Shown: positions 38,117 through 48,905, numbered from the stretch's first letter. The stretch: DNA of 64,000 nt from an uncultured Bacteroidota bacterium (GCA_903882805.1 CAIRYK010000071.1:1-64000); one strand, 5' to 3'. The notes: generated by a model not told the origin, from the letters alone. Numbers and translations are program-made.

Positions 38117-39466
38117 GTGACGGAAAAACATAATTTTGAACCATTAAAACATCCTTTGGCCACATTACTTATGATTCCATCAGAAGATTTAGAACGATTG
38201 CCGCTGGCTGAAATACATCAATTTCAGGCACAGGAGCTGAAAAAAGCGCTGAAATATGCAATCGCCAAGTCGCCTTATTATAGGAGAACCTTCCAAAACC
38301 TAAATTTAGACATCAACGCAATTAATAATATTGCCGACCTGAGCAAGCTGCCATTTACAACTAAAGACGACCTGCTGCAATGCAACAACGATTTTTTGTG
38401 TGTGCCGCAATCTATGATTATTGATTATGTTACCACTTCTGGCACGCTGGGCAGCCCGGTTACTATTGCGCTCACAGATAAAGACCTCGACAGACTTGCG
38501 AAAAACGAGTGCAATTCCTTTAAAATCACTGGCGGCTCTCGCGAGGATATTTACCAACTGATGACCACCATCGACCGGCAATTCATGGCGGGCATGGCCT
38601 ATTTTTTGGGCGCGCGTCGCTTGGGCGCAGGTATAATTCGTGTGGGCAATGGCATTCCCGAGCTACAGTGGAACACCATAATGCGCATTAAGCCTACTAC
38701 TATCATTTGCGTGCCGTCATTTATACTTAAGCTGATTGAATATGCCGACAATAACAACATTGACTACCGCAAAAGCAGCATAAAGAAAGCTATATGTATA
38801 GGTGAATCGCTCCGGAACGACGATTTCAGTCTGAACACACTTGGAGAGAAGATAAAAGGACTGTGGGATATTTCCTTATTTTCTACCTATGCTTCTAGCG
38901 AAATGGGCGCAGCATTTACAGAATGCCATGCAGGCAAAGGCGGGCATTTGCAACCTAATCTGGTGATAACCGAAGTTATTGACGATAACGACCAAAAGGT
39001 CGCCGAAGGCGAACTGGGCGAGCTAGTAATCACTACGCTGGGTATAGAGGGTATGCCGCTAATCAGGTTCAAAACCGGCGACCTTTGCAGGTTTCACTAC
39101 TCGGCTTGCAGTTGCGGCCGCAACACCCCACGCATTAGCCCTGTTCTGGGCCGAAAAAAACAGATGATCAAGTACAAAGGCACTACATTATACCCCGGTT
39201 CGTTGTACGATATTCTCGATTCTATAGACGAGGTAAAAAACTACCAGGTAGAAATATATACCAACGAAATAGGCACTGACGAGATATTGGTGCGTATAGG
39301 CTGCCTGAATGTAACGGAGCGGCTGGAAAAAGAAATAAAAGATCATTTCAGAGCAAGACTGCGCGTAGCCCCCACTATTAGATTCGAGCATCCGGATTCG
39401 TTGCAAAAACTACTGTTCCCCGAAATGGTGCGCAAGCCGTTAAAGTTTATAGATAAGCGCAGCTAA
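38117..39466 (+). CDS. Phenylacetate-CoA ligase-like adenylating enzyme
   Basis: YVTTSGTLGSPVTIALT, STYASSEMG, LIRFKTGDLCRF, ISPVLGRKKQMIKYKGTTLYPGSLYDILD. Confidence 0.85.
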   Translation: MTEKHNFEPLKHPLATLLMIPSEDLERLPLAEIHQFQAQELKKALKYAIAKSPYYRRTFQNLNLDINAINNIADLSKLPFTTKDDLLQCNNDFLCVPQSMIIDYVTTSGTLGSPVTIALTDKDLDRLAKNECNSFKITGGSREDIYQLMTTIDRQFMAGMAYFLGARRLGAGIIRVGNGIPELQWNTIMRIKPTTIICVPSFILKLIEYADNNNIDYRKSSIKKAICIGESLRNDDFSLNTLGEKIKGLWDISLFSTYASSEMGAAFTECHAGKGGHLQPNLVITEVIDDNDQKVAEGELGELVITTLGIEGMPLIRFKTGDLCRFHYSACSCGRNTPRISPVLGRKKQMIKYKGTTLYPGSLYDILDSIDEVKNYQVEIYTNEIGTDEILVRIGCLNVTERLEKEIKDHFRARLRVAPTIRFEHPDSLQKLLFPEMVRKPLKFIDKRS

Positions 39467-39607
39467 ATGCACACTAATCAAATTTAGTTTTATAAAACAA
39501 TGTACTTTTGACCATACCAGTAGGCGCACGGCAGTAGCATTGCTTTTTTCGCCTCCGGTTAAACATAGCGTGCCTTTACTATATTACTATTCGCAAAAAG
39601 CGATTTC

Positions 39608-40006
39608 ATGAAAAAGAAAGAACTTCCACAAGACGAGTCAGCGCTGATAGGGGTAACCCGGGAGGTTTGCTATGTTAAAGATGAGGATGGCAAATACACC
39701 ACCGATCTGAGCACTGGCTGGAACGTAAAAAAAGAAGCCCTGGACAATGCATGGGACGATATAAAAGACCGGATTGAAGCTGCGCGCAAAGCAGTGGCAG
39801 ACGGCACCCAAAGCCCCATCGGCTATTTTATGGAAATGAAACTCATGGACTTGAAACTACTGGCCGATTATACCGGTTTTTGGCAGTTTACCATAAAGCG
39901 CCACATGAAACCATCGGTATTCCGATCGCTGAGCGAAAAGCAGCTTGAACGCTACGCAAAGGCATTCGACATACCGGCGGCTGATATTAAAAACTTCAAA
40001 GGATAA
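39608..40006 (+). CDS. Conserved hypothetical protein preceding BtrH-like gene
   Basis: 132-aa ORF immediately upstream of, and 3 nt from, the BtrH-like ORF. Confidence 0.65.
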   Translation: MKKKELPQDESALIGVTREVCYVKDEDGKYTTDLSTGWNVKKEALDNAWDDIKDRIEAARKAVADGTQSPIGYFMEMKLMDLKLLADYTGFWQFTIKRHMKPSVFRSLSEKQLERYAKAFDIPAADIKNFKG

Positions 40007-40009
40007 TAA

Positions 40010-41023
40010 GTGGGAAAAGAATATAAACATTTACAAACAGCGCATTGCGAAAACGGAGTAGCCACAGGGCTGTTGCGGTATCATGGTTTAGAGTTTATGA
40101 CCGAGCCGCTGGTTTTCGGTATGGGCTCAGGACTTTTTTATATTCATCTTCCGTTCATAAAAATAAGCGGCGGCCCGGGCATATCCTATCGCACCCTACC
40201 GGGTTGGATTTTTAAGCGCGCCAGCAAATCGCTTGGCGTTGATATAACGCGCAAAAAATTTGGAAACGAGGCCGAAGCGCAGCGTTTTCTCGATAATAAA
40301 ATTGCGGAAGGCGTACCAGTGGGTTGTCAGGTAGGCGTTTTCAACCTACCCTACTTCCCTCCCGAGTATCGCTTTCATTTCAACGCACATAATATTATTG
40401 TATATGGCAAGCAGGGCGACCAATACCTTGTGAGCGACCCAACCCTGGAAAAAGTAACTACCCTCAGCGAAGCCGACATGAATAAAGTTAGGTTTGCCAA
40501 GGGCCCATTGGCGCCTAAAGGACAGATATACTACCCTGAGCGCGTACAACCTGTAAGCGCCGAGACCATTAGGAAGAGTATTGCCAAGGGAATAAAGCGC
40601 AATTCGAGCGATATGATCAACATACCCGGTCCGTTTGCAGGGGTATCAGGCATAAACTATACGGCAAGACAAATACTGAAATGGCAGGAAAAATTCAGGC
40701 CGCGAAAAGCAGGTTTGTACTTGGGGCAAATTGTACGCATGCAAGAAGAAATTGGTACGGGCGGCGGCGGTTTCAGGTTTTTATATGCCGCGTTTCTGGA
40801 AGAAGCTGCCGCGATACTTAACAACGATCGCCTTGCTACAATATCTGAAGATTTTACTAAAGCAGGCGATTTATGGCGCCAAAGCGCCGTGCAGATGGGC
40901 AGAATATACAAAGGTCGCACCAACAGCGACCGCAAGGAATTTGAAATATCGGCAATTTTACTCCACGAAATTGCTGCAATAGAAAAAAAGGCTTTTACTG
41001 AGCTGAACAAAATGAAGTTATAA
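40010..41023 (+). CDS. BtrH N-terminal domain-containing protein
   Basis: HCENGVATGLLRYHGLEFMTEPLVFGMGSGLFYIHLPF; HNIIVYGKQGDQYLVSDPT. Confidence 0.82.
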   Translation: MGKEYKHLQTAHCENGVATGLLRYHGLEFMTEPLVFGMGSGLFYIHLPFIKISGGPGISYRTLPGWIFKRASKSLGVDITRKKFGNEAEAQRFLDNKIAEGVPVGCQVGVFNLPYFPPEYRFHFNAHNIIVYGKQGDQYLVSDPTLEKVTTLSEADMNKVRFAKGPLAPKGQIYYPERVQPVSAETIRKSIAKGIKRNSSDMINIPGPFAGVSGINYTARQILKWQEKFRPRKAGLYLGQIVRMQEEIGTGGGGFRFLYAAFLEEAAAILNNDRLATISEDFTKAGDLWRQSAVQMGRIYKGRTNSDRKEFEISAILLHEIAAIEKKAFTELNKMKL

Positions 41024-41070
41024 TCAGCGTCCATATACGTACTCAAAGCCTTATAAAAATACACTCCAAA

Positions 41071-41994
41071 ATGAAACGTGTTTTAGTAATATACTATACC
41101 CAGACCGGCCAGCTCAATCGCGCTTTGCGCGCTACCCTTGCCCCTCTGGAAAACCAGCCAGATGTTTCCATTCATTACGAACTACTGAAACCCACTACAC
41201 CGTTTCCTTATCCGTGGAGCTATGTAAAATTTTTCGACACATTTCCGGAAACAGTGCAAGGAATACCGTGTCAACTTGAACCTACAACAATTACAGAAAA
41301 CAATGAATTCGATATGATTATTGTTGGGTATCAACCTTGGTTCTTATCTGTTTGTATACCTGTAAATTCGTTCCTGAAGTCGGATCTTGCTAAGAAGCTG
41401 ATGAAAAATAAGCCGGTGGTAACGGTAATAGCCTGTCGTAATATGTGGCTGAATGCGCAGGAAAAAATGAAACGACAGTTGCTAGAACTGAAAGCCAATC
41501 TGGTAGGCAACATAACGTTTGTAGATAAGGCTGCAAATTTGGTTAGTTTGGTAACCGTATTGGCTTTTGTACTGAAAGGAGTGCAAACAAAGTATCTCGG
41601 CATTTTCCCTAAATATGGCGTTGCAGAGACTGACCTGCAGAATGCAGCCCCAAAATATGGCGCAACATTATTGAAACACCTGAAGTCGGGCGATTATAAC
41701 GGCATGCAACCAGCGCTAAACGCCTCTGGCGCAGTAACAGTAAAAGCAAACCTGATGCTGATGGAAGGGCGTGGAGCAGTTATGTTTCCGCTTTATGCCA
41801 ATTACATCTCCAAAAAAGGATCGGCTGCAAGTAAAGATCGCCAAACTAGAGTGAAAGTATTTGGCATTGTATTACCAACTGCCATATTAATACTGTCGCC
41901 TATTATCACGGTAGCTTCCCGTTTGGCGCCTTTGCTATTACCCAAACGCATGAAAAAAGAAATAGACTACTGGTCGCAAAACACGTTGCGATAA
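41071..41994 (+). CDS. darA: Dialkylresorcinol condensing enzyme DarA-like
   Basis: MKRVLVIYYTQTGQLNRALRATLAPLENQPDVSIHYELLKPTTPFPYPWSYVKFFDTFPETVQGIP; flavodoxin-like N-terminus; adjacent to DarB-like KS III. Confidence 0.8.
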   Translation: MKRVLVIYYTQTGQLNRALRATLAPLENQPDVSIHYELLKPTTPFPYPWSYVKFFDTFPETVQGIPCQLEPTTITENNEFDMIIVGYQPWFLSVCIPVNSFLKSDLAKKLMKNKPVVTVIACRNMWLNAQEKMKRQLLELKANLVGNITFVDKAANLVSLVTVLAFVLKGVQTKYLGIFPKYGVAETDLQNAAPKYGATLLKHLKSGDYNGMQPALNASGAVTVKANLMLMEGRGAVMFPLYANYISKKGSAASKDRQTRVKVFGIVLPTAILILSPIITVASRLAPLLLPKRMKKEIDYWSQNTLR

Positions 41995-42148
41995 GCATAA
42001 ATACACAGATAAGTTAACTTCAATACCCACAGATAAAGTACAATTCGGAAGCTACTTTCTTTTTAGTTGTATAATTGCTTTATTTTTACCCTCTAATTTG
42101 CTTTAAAACACGTCGGTAACGTTGTTTTTTGAAGATACATAGCACGAA

Positions 42149-43291
42149 ATGAGTAAAAACATATACATTAATAAAATCTCTAAATTCCTACCCGGCGAAC
42201 CGGTTAGTAACGACGAGATGGAGCAATATCTTGGTTTTGTAGGCGGCGACATGAAGTCGAAATCTAAAGCCATCGTGCTGCGCAACAACAAAATAAAAAC
42301 CCGCTACTACGCACTCGATAAGAATAGCCAAAGCACCTACAACAATGCGGAACTGACTGCCATGGCTATACGCGGACTTGAGTCGGACGAATTCAGTATC
42401 AATGATATAGAACTACTTACTTGCGGCACTACTTCGGCCGATCAGCTGCTGCCCGGCCACGCATCAATGGTACATGGCCATCTGAAACAAAAACCAGTAG
42501 AAGCCATTTCGTTTTCAGGTTCGTGCTGCGCTGGCATGAATGCGCTTAAGTATGCTTATATGTCGGTAATGGCTGGCTTCACGAAAAATGCCGTTGTTAC
42601 TGGGTCTGAAAAAATATCGCAGTGGCTTTTGGCAAACAACTATAAGGAGGAAGCGGGGCAGATAAAAGCCGTTGAGAAAAATCCGATACTTGCTTTCGAA
42701 AAAGATTTTTTAAGATGGATGCTTTCTGATGGAGCAGCGGCAACGCTTATCTCCGATGAGCCCAACAAAGAAGGCTTGTCGCTGCAAATAGAATGGATTG
42801 AGATTTGCTCATTTGCCAATGAAATGGAGACCTGTATGTACACCGGCGGCGAGAAAATGCCCGATGGCGAAATAAAGGGTTGGGCCTACTTCGACCAGAG
42901 CGATTGGCTCAATAAATCGTTGTTTTCGCTAAGGCAAGATGTGAAATTGCTGGACAACAACATTGCTCGCCTGGGTACAATAAAATACCTGGAATTATTG
43001 GCTAAGTACGACGTAGACCCACAAAGCATCGACTGGTTTCTGCCACATATTTCGTCTGAGTATTTCCGGTCTAAAGTCGACGATGAAATGCGTTTGGCGG
43101 GTGTGCAGCTGCCGCAAGACAAATGGTTTGTCAATCTCACCCGTGTGGGTAATGTTGGCTCAGCCTCCATTTTCTTGGCGCTCGAAGAACTGCTCTATTC
43201 CGGCAAACTACAAAAGGGACAAAAAATATATCTGTCGGTACCAGAAAGCGCAAGATTTTCATATGCCAATGCATTACTAACGGTCGTGTAA
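42149..43291 (+). CDS. darB: Beta-ketoacyl-ACP synthase III-like (DarB-like)
   Basis: ELLTCGTTSADQLLPGHASMVHG, SFSGSCCAGMNALKYAYMSVMAG (active-site Cys), NLTRVGNVGSASIFLALEELL. Confidence 0.83.
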   Translation: MSKNIYINKISKFLPGEPVSNDEMEQYLGFVGGDMKSKSKAIVLRNNKIKTRYYALDKNSQSTYNNAELTAMAIRGLESDEFSINDIELLTCGTTSADQLLPGHASMVHGHLKQKPVEAISFSGSCCAGMNALKYAYMSVMAGFTKNAVVTGSEKISQWLLANNYKEEAGQIKAVEKNPILAFEKDFLRWMLSDGAAATLISDEPNKEGLSLQIEWIEICSFANEMETCMYTGGEKMPDGEIKGWAYFDQSDWLNKSLFSLRQDVKLLDNNIARLGTIKYLELLAKYDVDPQSIDWFLPHISSEYFRSKVDDEMRLAGVQLPQDKWFVNLTRVGNVGSASIFLALEELLYSGKLQKGQKIYLSVPESARFSYANALLTVV

Positions 43292-43400
43292 CGCAAACAT
43301 CATATAATTATCAACAGTGTTTGCGCCTGCTATCTCGACATAACAGGCGTAAATTATTTTTAAGGAATAACAATACCAAATAGTAATATCCGTAGCCATA

Positions 43401-44150
43401 ATGCCCGCAGAAACAGCAATAGAAGTTGTAAGACTATATAAGCAATACAAAGGCTCTGGCGAGGCTGCGGTAAACCATATATCGTTTTCAATACCATCGG
43501 GCAGTATTTTTGGTTTGCTTGGCCCTAACGGGGCAGGTAAAACCACCACAATATCTATGCTTTGCGGACTGCTGGCGCCCACAAGCGGAACCGCTACTAT
43601 ACTTGGCCTAAAGCTGAAAGACAACCTGAAGCTGATAAAACAACAAATAGGAGTTGTGCCTCAGGAGATAGCGCTCTACCCCACCCTGACTGCCTACGAA
43701 AATCTGCGATACATTGGCAATATGTACGGACTAAAAGGGCAAAACCTGAAGGAAGAGATCATGCGCCATCTGGAAATAGTTGGGCTGTCGGCACATGCCG
43801 ATGCGCGGGTCGAGACTTTTTCGGGAGGTATGAAACGCAGAATAAACCTTGTGGCGGGCATTCTGCACAACCCCAAAATTTTATTTCTGGACGAACCAAC
43901 GGTAGGCGTAGATGTACAATCGCGCAACCTGATAACTGAACATCTGCACTTGATAAACAAGAGAGGTTGCACCATCATTTACACATCGCATCTGATGGAA
44001 GAAGCTGAGAAGTTATGCACCGATATTGCGGTAATAGACAATGGAGCCATTATTGCCATGGGTAAACCGCAACAACTTATAGAAGACCACCATACTAACA
44101 ACTTAGAGCAACTATTTTTGAAACTGACTGGTAAAACCCTGCGAGATTAG
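43401..44150 (+). CDS. ABC transporter ATP-binding protein
   Basis: GLLGPNGAGKTTTISMLCGLLAPTSG, FSGGMKRRINLVAGILHNPKILFLDEPTVGVD. Confidence 0.95.
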   Translation: MPAETAIEVVRLYKQYKGSGEAAVNHISFSIPSGSIFGLLGPNGAGKTTTISMLCGLLAPTSGTATILGLKLKDNLKLIKQQIGVVPQEIALYPTLTAYENLRYIGNMYGLKGQNLKEEIMRHLEIVGLSAHADARVETFSGGMKRRINLVAGILHNPKILFLDEPTVGVDVQSRNLITEHLHLINKRGCTIIYTSHLMEEAEKLCTDIAVIDNGAIIAMGKPQQLIEDHHTNNLEQLFLKLTGKTLRD

Positions 44151-45427
44151 TGCTTAGACTATTAGCGACCATACGAAAAGAGCTGATTATCCTTGTCCGC
44201 GACAAGGGAGGGCTTGCTGTCATGTTTTTGATGCCCATGATGCTTATTACCATTATGGCGCTGATTCAGGATGCACCCTTCAAAGACTATCAGGAAATGA
44301 AAATACCGCTGGCGCTTGTTAACCATGATAAGGGTAAACTGGGCAAAAGCATTGAAGCCGGACTTAGAGAATCGAAAATATTTGCCATAAATAGCAAAGA
44401 TTTTTCTGAGCAGGAACTTAAACAGAAAGTAAAGGGTGGCGACTATGAAATTGGTATACTTATACCCGAACAAGCAACGCAGCGTCTGGAAGATCGTGTC
44501 AACGATTTTGTTGGTAAAAAACTATCAGCAGTTGGTATGGGCGGCGCGGCATTATCGCTCAATGACAAAGTAGATAGCGCTATTGACCTGAAAGTTGTTT
44601 TTGCACCTACCACCAAGAAATCATTCAAGGCCTCAATAATGGGCTCGCTAAAGCAATCGGCATCCAAACTGGAAACACAAACGCTTTTGGCTGTGTTCAG
44701 TCAGCAACTGAACCGCGATACCGGCGCGAAGAAAGAACAACCGCCTATGGCCGATTTCATAGAGTTCAAGGAACTGAACGCTATAGAAACGCCCAAGGAA
44801 GCGCTCCAACTCAACTCAGTGCAGCATAATGTGCCGGCATGGACGATTTTTGGCATGTTTTTTATCGTTATTTCCCTTGCCGGAAGTATTATCAAGGAAC
44901 GTGAAAGCGGTAGCTATACGCGCCTGCTCACCATGCCCGGCAACTACCTTACCATTATGGCAGGCAAAATATCCTCCTATCTGTTGGTTTGCCTGATACA
45001 GTGCGTGCTGATGTTGCTTGTTGGTATTTACCTGCTACCCCACCTTGGCTTACCAAGGCTTATTATTGGCAACAATATACCGGCCATTGGCATTATTGCC
45101 GCCAGCGCAGGCCTTGCGGCTACAGGCTATGGCATAATGGTGGGCTCGTTGTTCACCTCGCAACAGCAATCTTCTACTTTTGGCGCAGTTTCGGTGGTTA
45201 TTCTTGCGGCGCTTGGCGGCATTTGGGTGCCCGTTTACGTTATGCCCGAGGCTATTCGTATGTTTGCCGGGTTTTCGCCGCTTTATTGGGCGCTAACTGC
45301 ATTTCACAAGATATTTTTAGGTGATGGCGATATAAAAAGTATACTACCTTATGCTGCAAAGCTGGTCGCATTTTTTGTAGCGACGGTTGGCATATCCTTT
45401 TTTTACAATAAAACACATACCAGATAA
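44150..45427 (+). CDS. ABC-2 type transporter permease
   Basis: Starts overlapping ATPase stop codon (TAGTG); IRKELIILVRDKGGLAVMFLMPMMLITIMALIQ; ERESGSYTRLLTMP. Confidence 0.9.
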   Translation: MLRLLATIRKELIILVRDKGGLAVMFLMPMMLITIMALIQDAPFKDYQEMKIPLALVNHDKGKLGKSIEAGLRESKIFAINSKDFSEQELKQKVKGGDYEIGILIPEQATQRLEDRVNDFVGKKLSAVGMGGAALSLNDKVDSAIDLKVVFAPTTKKSFKASIMGSLKQSASKLETQTLLAVFSQQLNRDTGAKKEQPPMADFIEFKELNAIETPKEALQLNSVQHNVPAWTIFGMFFIVISLAGSIIKERESGSYTRLLTMPGNYLTIMAGKISSYLLVCLIQCVLMLLVGIYLLPHLGLPRLIIGNNIPAIGIIAASAGLAATGYGIMVGSLFTSQQQSSTFGAVSVVILAALGGIWVPVYVMPEAIRMFAGFSPLYWALTAFHKIFLGDGDIKSILPYAAKLVAFFVATVGISFFYNKTHTR

Positions 45428-45438
45428 CCACCACATTA

Positions 45439-46611
45439 TTGAAACCGACAACCTACATATTAGCAGACAACATCATTTCCCCGCTTGGTTTCACAACCAG
45501 CGAGAACTTTGAGCGTTTATGCCATATGGAGACCGGAGTGACGTATCTGCCAGAATCGCATTTGTACCCCACGGGCTTATATGCAGGAATTATTGCTGAA
45601 CAAAAAATTGAGGAACGTTTTAGAGCGCTCAACGCTGCAGAACCCTATACAAGACTGGAAAAACTGGCAATTCTATCGATCAATAACTTGCTGGAATCAT
45701 GTGCCGAAATTGACATCAGATCCAAAAAAACCATAATTGTCCTTTCTACTACAAAAGGAAACATTGACCTCCTCGACCCTAACAGCCCCACGGAAGTGGA
45801 TAAAAATCGTGTTCATTTATGGCAGGCGGCCAATGCAATAGGTCGTTTTTTTAATAACCTAGTTCGTCCGTTAGTCGTTTCAAATGCTTGTATATCTGGC
45901 GTGCTGGCAATAATAACTGCTAAGCGACTGCTGGAAGCAGGTATGTACGAAACGGCAATTGTGGTTGGCGTAGATATTCTTACGCCGTTTGTAGTGTCGG
46001 GCTTCAAAGCATTTAAAGCGGTTAGCGAACAAATAGCCCGCCCTTACGATGCAGACAGGGACGGCATATCGCTGGGCGAAGCGTGCGGATCGGTAGCGCT
46101 GACAATAAACAAACAACTCATTGATAATCAAACACCCATAAAGGTATCCGGAGGCGCAAGTTCAAACGACGCCAACCATATCAGCGGCCCCTCAAGGACC
46201 GGAGATGGTTTGCTGCTGGCCATCAATAAAACCCTTGCGGACGCTGGCGTTGCAGCTGCAGACGTAGACTATATTTCCGGGCACGGCACAGCAACGGTGT
46301 TCAATGACGAAATGGAATCGCTGGCTGTATACGATGCCGGACTTGCCCATGTGCCCATGAACAGCCTAAAAAGCTATTTTGGACATACGCTGGGCGCTGC
46401 CGGCGTGCTAGAGGCAATAGTTGGCTTACAATCTATGCGCGCCAACACATTGGTAGGCACCTACAATTTTAGTAAGTATGGCATGAGCAGGGAAGTAAAT
46501 ATATTGCGCCAGACCCAACACCAGCAAGTAAATAACTGCCTGAAAACGGCAGCCGGATTCGGTGGATGCAACGCAGCAGTATTTTTCGAAAAAGTAAACC
46601 CGATATCGTAA
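45439..46611 (+). CDS. Beta-ketoacyl synthase (complete active site)
   Basis: VVSNACISGVLAIITAKRLL, SGHGTATVFND, SYFGHTLGAAGVLEAIV. Confidence 0.87.
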   Translation: MKPTTYILADNIISPLGFTTSENFERLCHMETGVTYLPESHLYPTGLYAGIIAEQKIEERFRALNAAEPYTRLEKLAILSINNLLESCAEIDIRSKKTIIVLSTTKGNIDLLDPNSPTEVDKNRVHLWQAANAIGRFFNNLVRPLVVSNACISGVLAIITAKRLLEAGMYETAIVVGVDILTPFVVSGFKAFKAVSEQIARPYDADRDGISLGEACGSVALTINKQLIDNQTPIKVSGGASSNDANHISGPSRTGDGLLLAINKTLADAGVAAADVDYISGHGTATVFNDEMESLAVYDAGLAHVPMNSLKSYFGHTLGAAGVLEAIVGLQSMRANTLVGTYNFSKYGMSREVNILRQTQHQQVNNCLKTAAGFGGCNAAVFFEKVNPIS

Positions 46612-46616
46612 CGGCT

Positions 46617-47246
46617 ATGGAAAACACCAACTACATAACCGCGGCTTGCACTATTGCGCCAAACACTGCTATTATTAACAATAGCGTGTACCTTACTGAT
46701 GAACCCGGTACGGCATTCAACGATTTTCTGAAGACGCTCTACAAACATGGGCAGATAGCCTATCCTAAGTATTATAAAATGGATAGTTTGTGCAAGTTGG
46801 CCTTTCTGACATCGGAACTGCTCTTGCAAAACAACCCAATAACAAAAAAATACCAACCCGAAGAAATTGCAATAGTCGTTTCCAACAGCGCTTCTTCGCT
46901 TGAAGTAGACACTGCACATCAGGCAACAATTACAGACGCCGAAAACTATTTCCCAAGTCCATCATTATTTGTGTACACCCTACCCAACATTCTGGTAGGC
47001 GAAATAGCGATAAGAAATTGTATAAAAGGAGAGAATACATTCTTTATTTTCGATAAATTTGATGCAGAATTTATGTCGGGGTATGTCAATCTGCTACTAA
47101 ACGACAATAAGTGCCAATGCTGTATAGCCGGATGGGTGGAGTATTTTGAAAGCAATTGCTATGCTTGCCTATATGTAGTAGAAAAGCAGCCGCAGGCGAC
47201 AAGCATAGCCCACACCAAAGAAAATTTAAATACATTAATAAAATAG
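46617..47246 (+). CDS. Short KS N-terminal-like protein without catalytic Cys
   Basis: MENTNYITAACTIAPNT...MDSLCKLAFLTSELL...IAIVVSNSASSLEVDTAHQATITDAENYFPSPSLFVYTLPNILVGEIAIRNCIKGENTFFIF. Confidence 0.65.
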   Translation: MENTNYITAACTIAPNTAIINNSVYLTDEPGTAFNDFLKTLYKHGQIAYPKYYKMDSLCKLAFLTSELLLQNNPITKKYQPEEIAIVVSNSASSLEVDTAHQATITDAENYFPSPSLFVYTLPNILVGEIAIRNCIKGENTFFIFDKFDAEFMSGYVNLLLNDNKCQCCIAGWVEYFESNCYACLYVVEKQPQATSIAHTKENLNTLIK

Positions 47247-47251
47247 AAAAA

Positions 47252-47506
47252 ATGGACGAACTGGTAGAAAAGCTCAAAGGAGAAATCATTTTACAACTCA
47301 ATCTATCCGATTTGAAGCCGGAAGACATAGACGTCAATCAGCCATTGTTTGGCGAAGGCTTAGGGCTTGATTCGATAGATGCGCTGGAACTGATCGTGCT
47401 CTTGGAAAAGAATTATGGCATTAAAATTCAGGATCCCAAAGACGCTAAAAACGTTTTCACATCCGTACAAACCATGGCCGATTTTATTCGCGCTCAGAAA
47501 CAATAG
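47252..47506 (+). CDS. Acyl carrier protein
   Basis: MDELVEKLKGEIILQLNLSDLKPEDIDVNQPLFGEGLGLDSIDALELIVLLEKNYGIKI; phosphopantetheine Ser in LDSID. Confidence 0.92.
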   Translation: MDELVEKLKGEIILQLNLSDLKPEDIDVNQPLFGEGLGLDSIDALELIVLLEKNYGIKIQDPKDAKNVFTSVQTMADFIRAQKQ

Positions 47507-47713
47507 TATCATCTGGGAAAACCTATGCAGTAGTTGAAACTAAATTACTGATATCCAATTGACTGCACAACCCTATCGGCAGTGATTTCTATTATTAGCC
47601 CGACTCATTATTTAGAAAAACGAAACTAATTTACAACGCTGGTAGTGGTAAATTAGACAGGGCGGGAAGTCAGGCGTCGGTTTGAATTTATTTTTTAAAA
47701 ATTTATAGTAAAA

Positions 47714-48904
47714 ATGCAAAGCAATGTATATGTGACGGGAATGGGCATTTTATCTGCAATAGGTAATTCGGTTGACGAGACATTTGAATCGCTATCGGGC
47801 AGCCTATCCGGCATAGGAAAGATAAAATACCTCGACACGCTGCATAAAGATACTTTTGTGGTGGGCGAAGTGAAAATGAGCAATGCCGAGTTGGTTTCGA
47901 AAGCCGGCGTAGGCAACTACAACAGAACTACTTTGCTGGCTTATCTGGCGATAAAAGAGGCCATGCTTAACGCCGGACTTACCAATCTTACTGATGCGCG
48001 TACTGGTTTGGTATCTTCTACAACAGTGGGAGGTATTTGCCATGCCGAACTCATGTATAAAGATTTCTTCGACGAAAAGACAAACGAGAACTTCATAAAT
48101 AGTTACCTGAGCGGCATAAGTACAAATGATATTGCTGCCCTTATTGGTATTACCGACTACGCAACCACAATCAGCACGGCCTGCTCATCGTCGGCCAATG
48201 CAATTATGCTGGGCGCGCGGCTAATAAAAAACAATATCCTGGACCGCGTCATCGTGGGCGGAGTGGATACTCTATCGAAATTTACGCTCAATGGATTTAA
48301 TACCCTTATGATACTGGACACCGAATGGTGTAAGCCATTTGACGAAAACAGAAAAGGACTTAACCTGGGCGAAGGGGCCGCTTACCTGATACTGGAATCG
48401 GAAGCCGAAGTCAGAAAGCATAACAAAACACCAATAGCCAGAGTAGTAGGTTATGGCAATGCAAACGATGCTTTTCACCAGACTGCTTCGTCGCCCGAGG
48501 GCGCAGGAGCATTACTGGCTATGCAAAAGGCATTCAAGGTTGCAGGTATTAAGCCGGAAGAAATTGACTACATCAATGCTCATGGCACAGGCACTGCCAA
48601 CAACGACTCATCGGAGGGCGTGGCTATGCAGTCAATGTTTAACGGTCATGTGCCGAAATTTAGCTCTACAAAGGCATTTACAGGGCACACTCTCGCCGCT
48701 TCGGCCGCTGTAGAAGCTGTTATTTCTATACTGTCTATGCAACACAGCATGATTTTCCCTTGCCTGAACAGGCACGAACAGATGAAAGACCTTACAATAA
48801 CGCCTGTTGACGTTTTGGAAAAAGACGTTCCGGTAAATTACGTTTTGTCAAATTCATTTGGATTCGGAGGCAATTGTTCCTCACTAATTTTTGCTAAAAA
48901 ATAA
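47714..48904 (+). CDS. Beta-ketoacyl-ACP synthase (FabF-like)
   Basis: STACSSSANAIMLGARLI, NAHGTGTANND, AFTGHTLAASAAVEAVISIL. Confidence 0.93.
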   Translation: MQSNVYVTGMGILSAIGNSVDETFESLSGSLSGIGKIKYLDTLHKDTFVVGEVKMSNAELVSKAGVGNYNRTTLLAYLAIKEAMLNAGLTNLTDARTGLVSSTTVGGICHAELMYKDFFDEKTNENFINSYLSGISTNDIAALIGITDYATTISTACSSSANAIMLGARLIKNNILDRVIVGGVDTLSKFTLNGFNTLMILDTEWCKPFDENRKGLNLGEGAAYLILESEAEVRKHNKTPIARVVGYGNANDAFHQTASSPEGAGALLAMQKAFKVAGIKPEEIDYINAHGTGTANNDSSEGVAMQSMFNGHVPKFSSTKAFTGHTLAASAAVEAVISILSMQHSMIFPCLNRHEQMKDLTITPVDVLEKDVPVNYVLSNSFGFGGNCSSLIFAKK

Positions 48905-48905
48905 T

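Noticed and set aside
46461-46919. 152-aa minus ORF in the KS region
   Set aside because: Antisense to KS and KS-like genes; no support.
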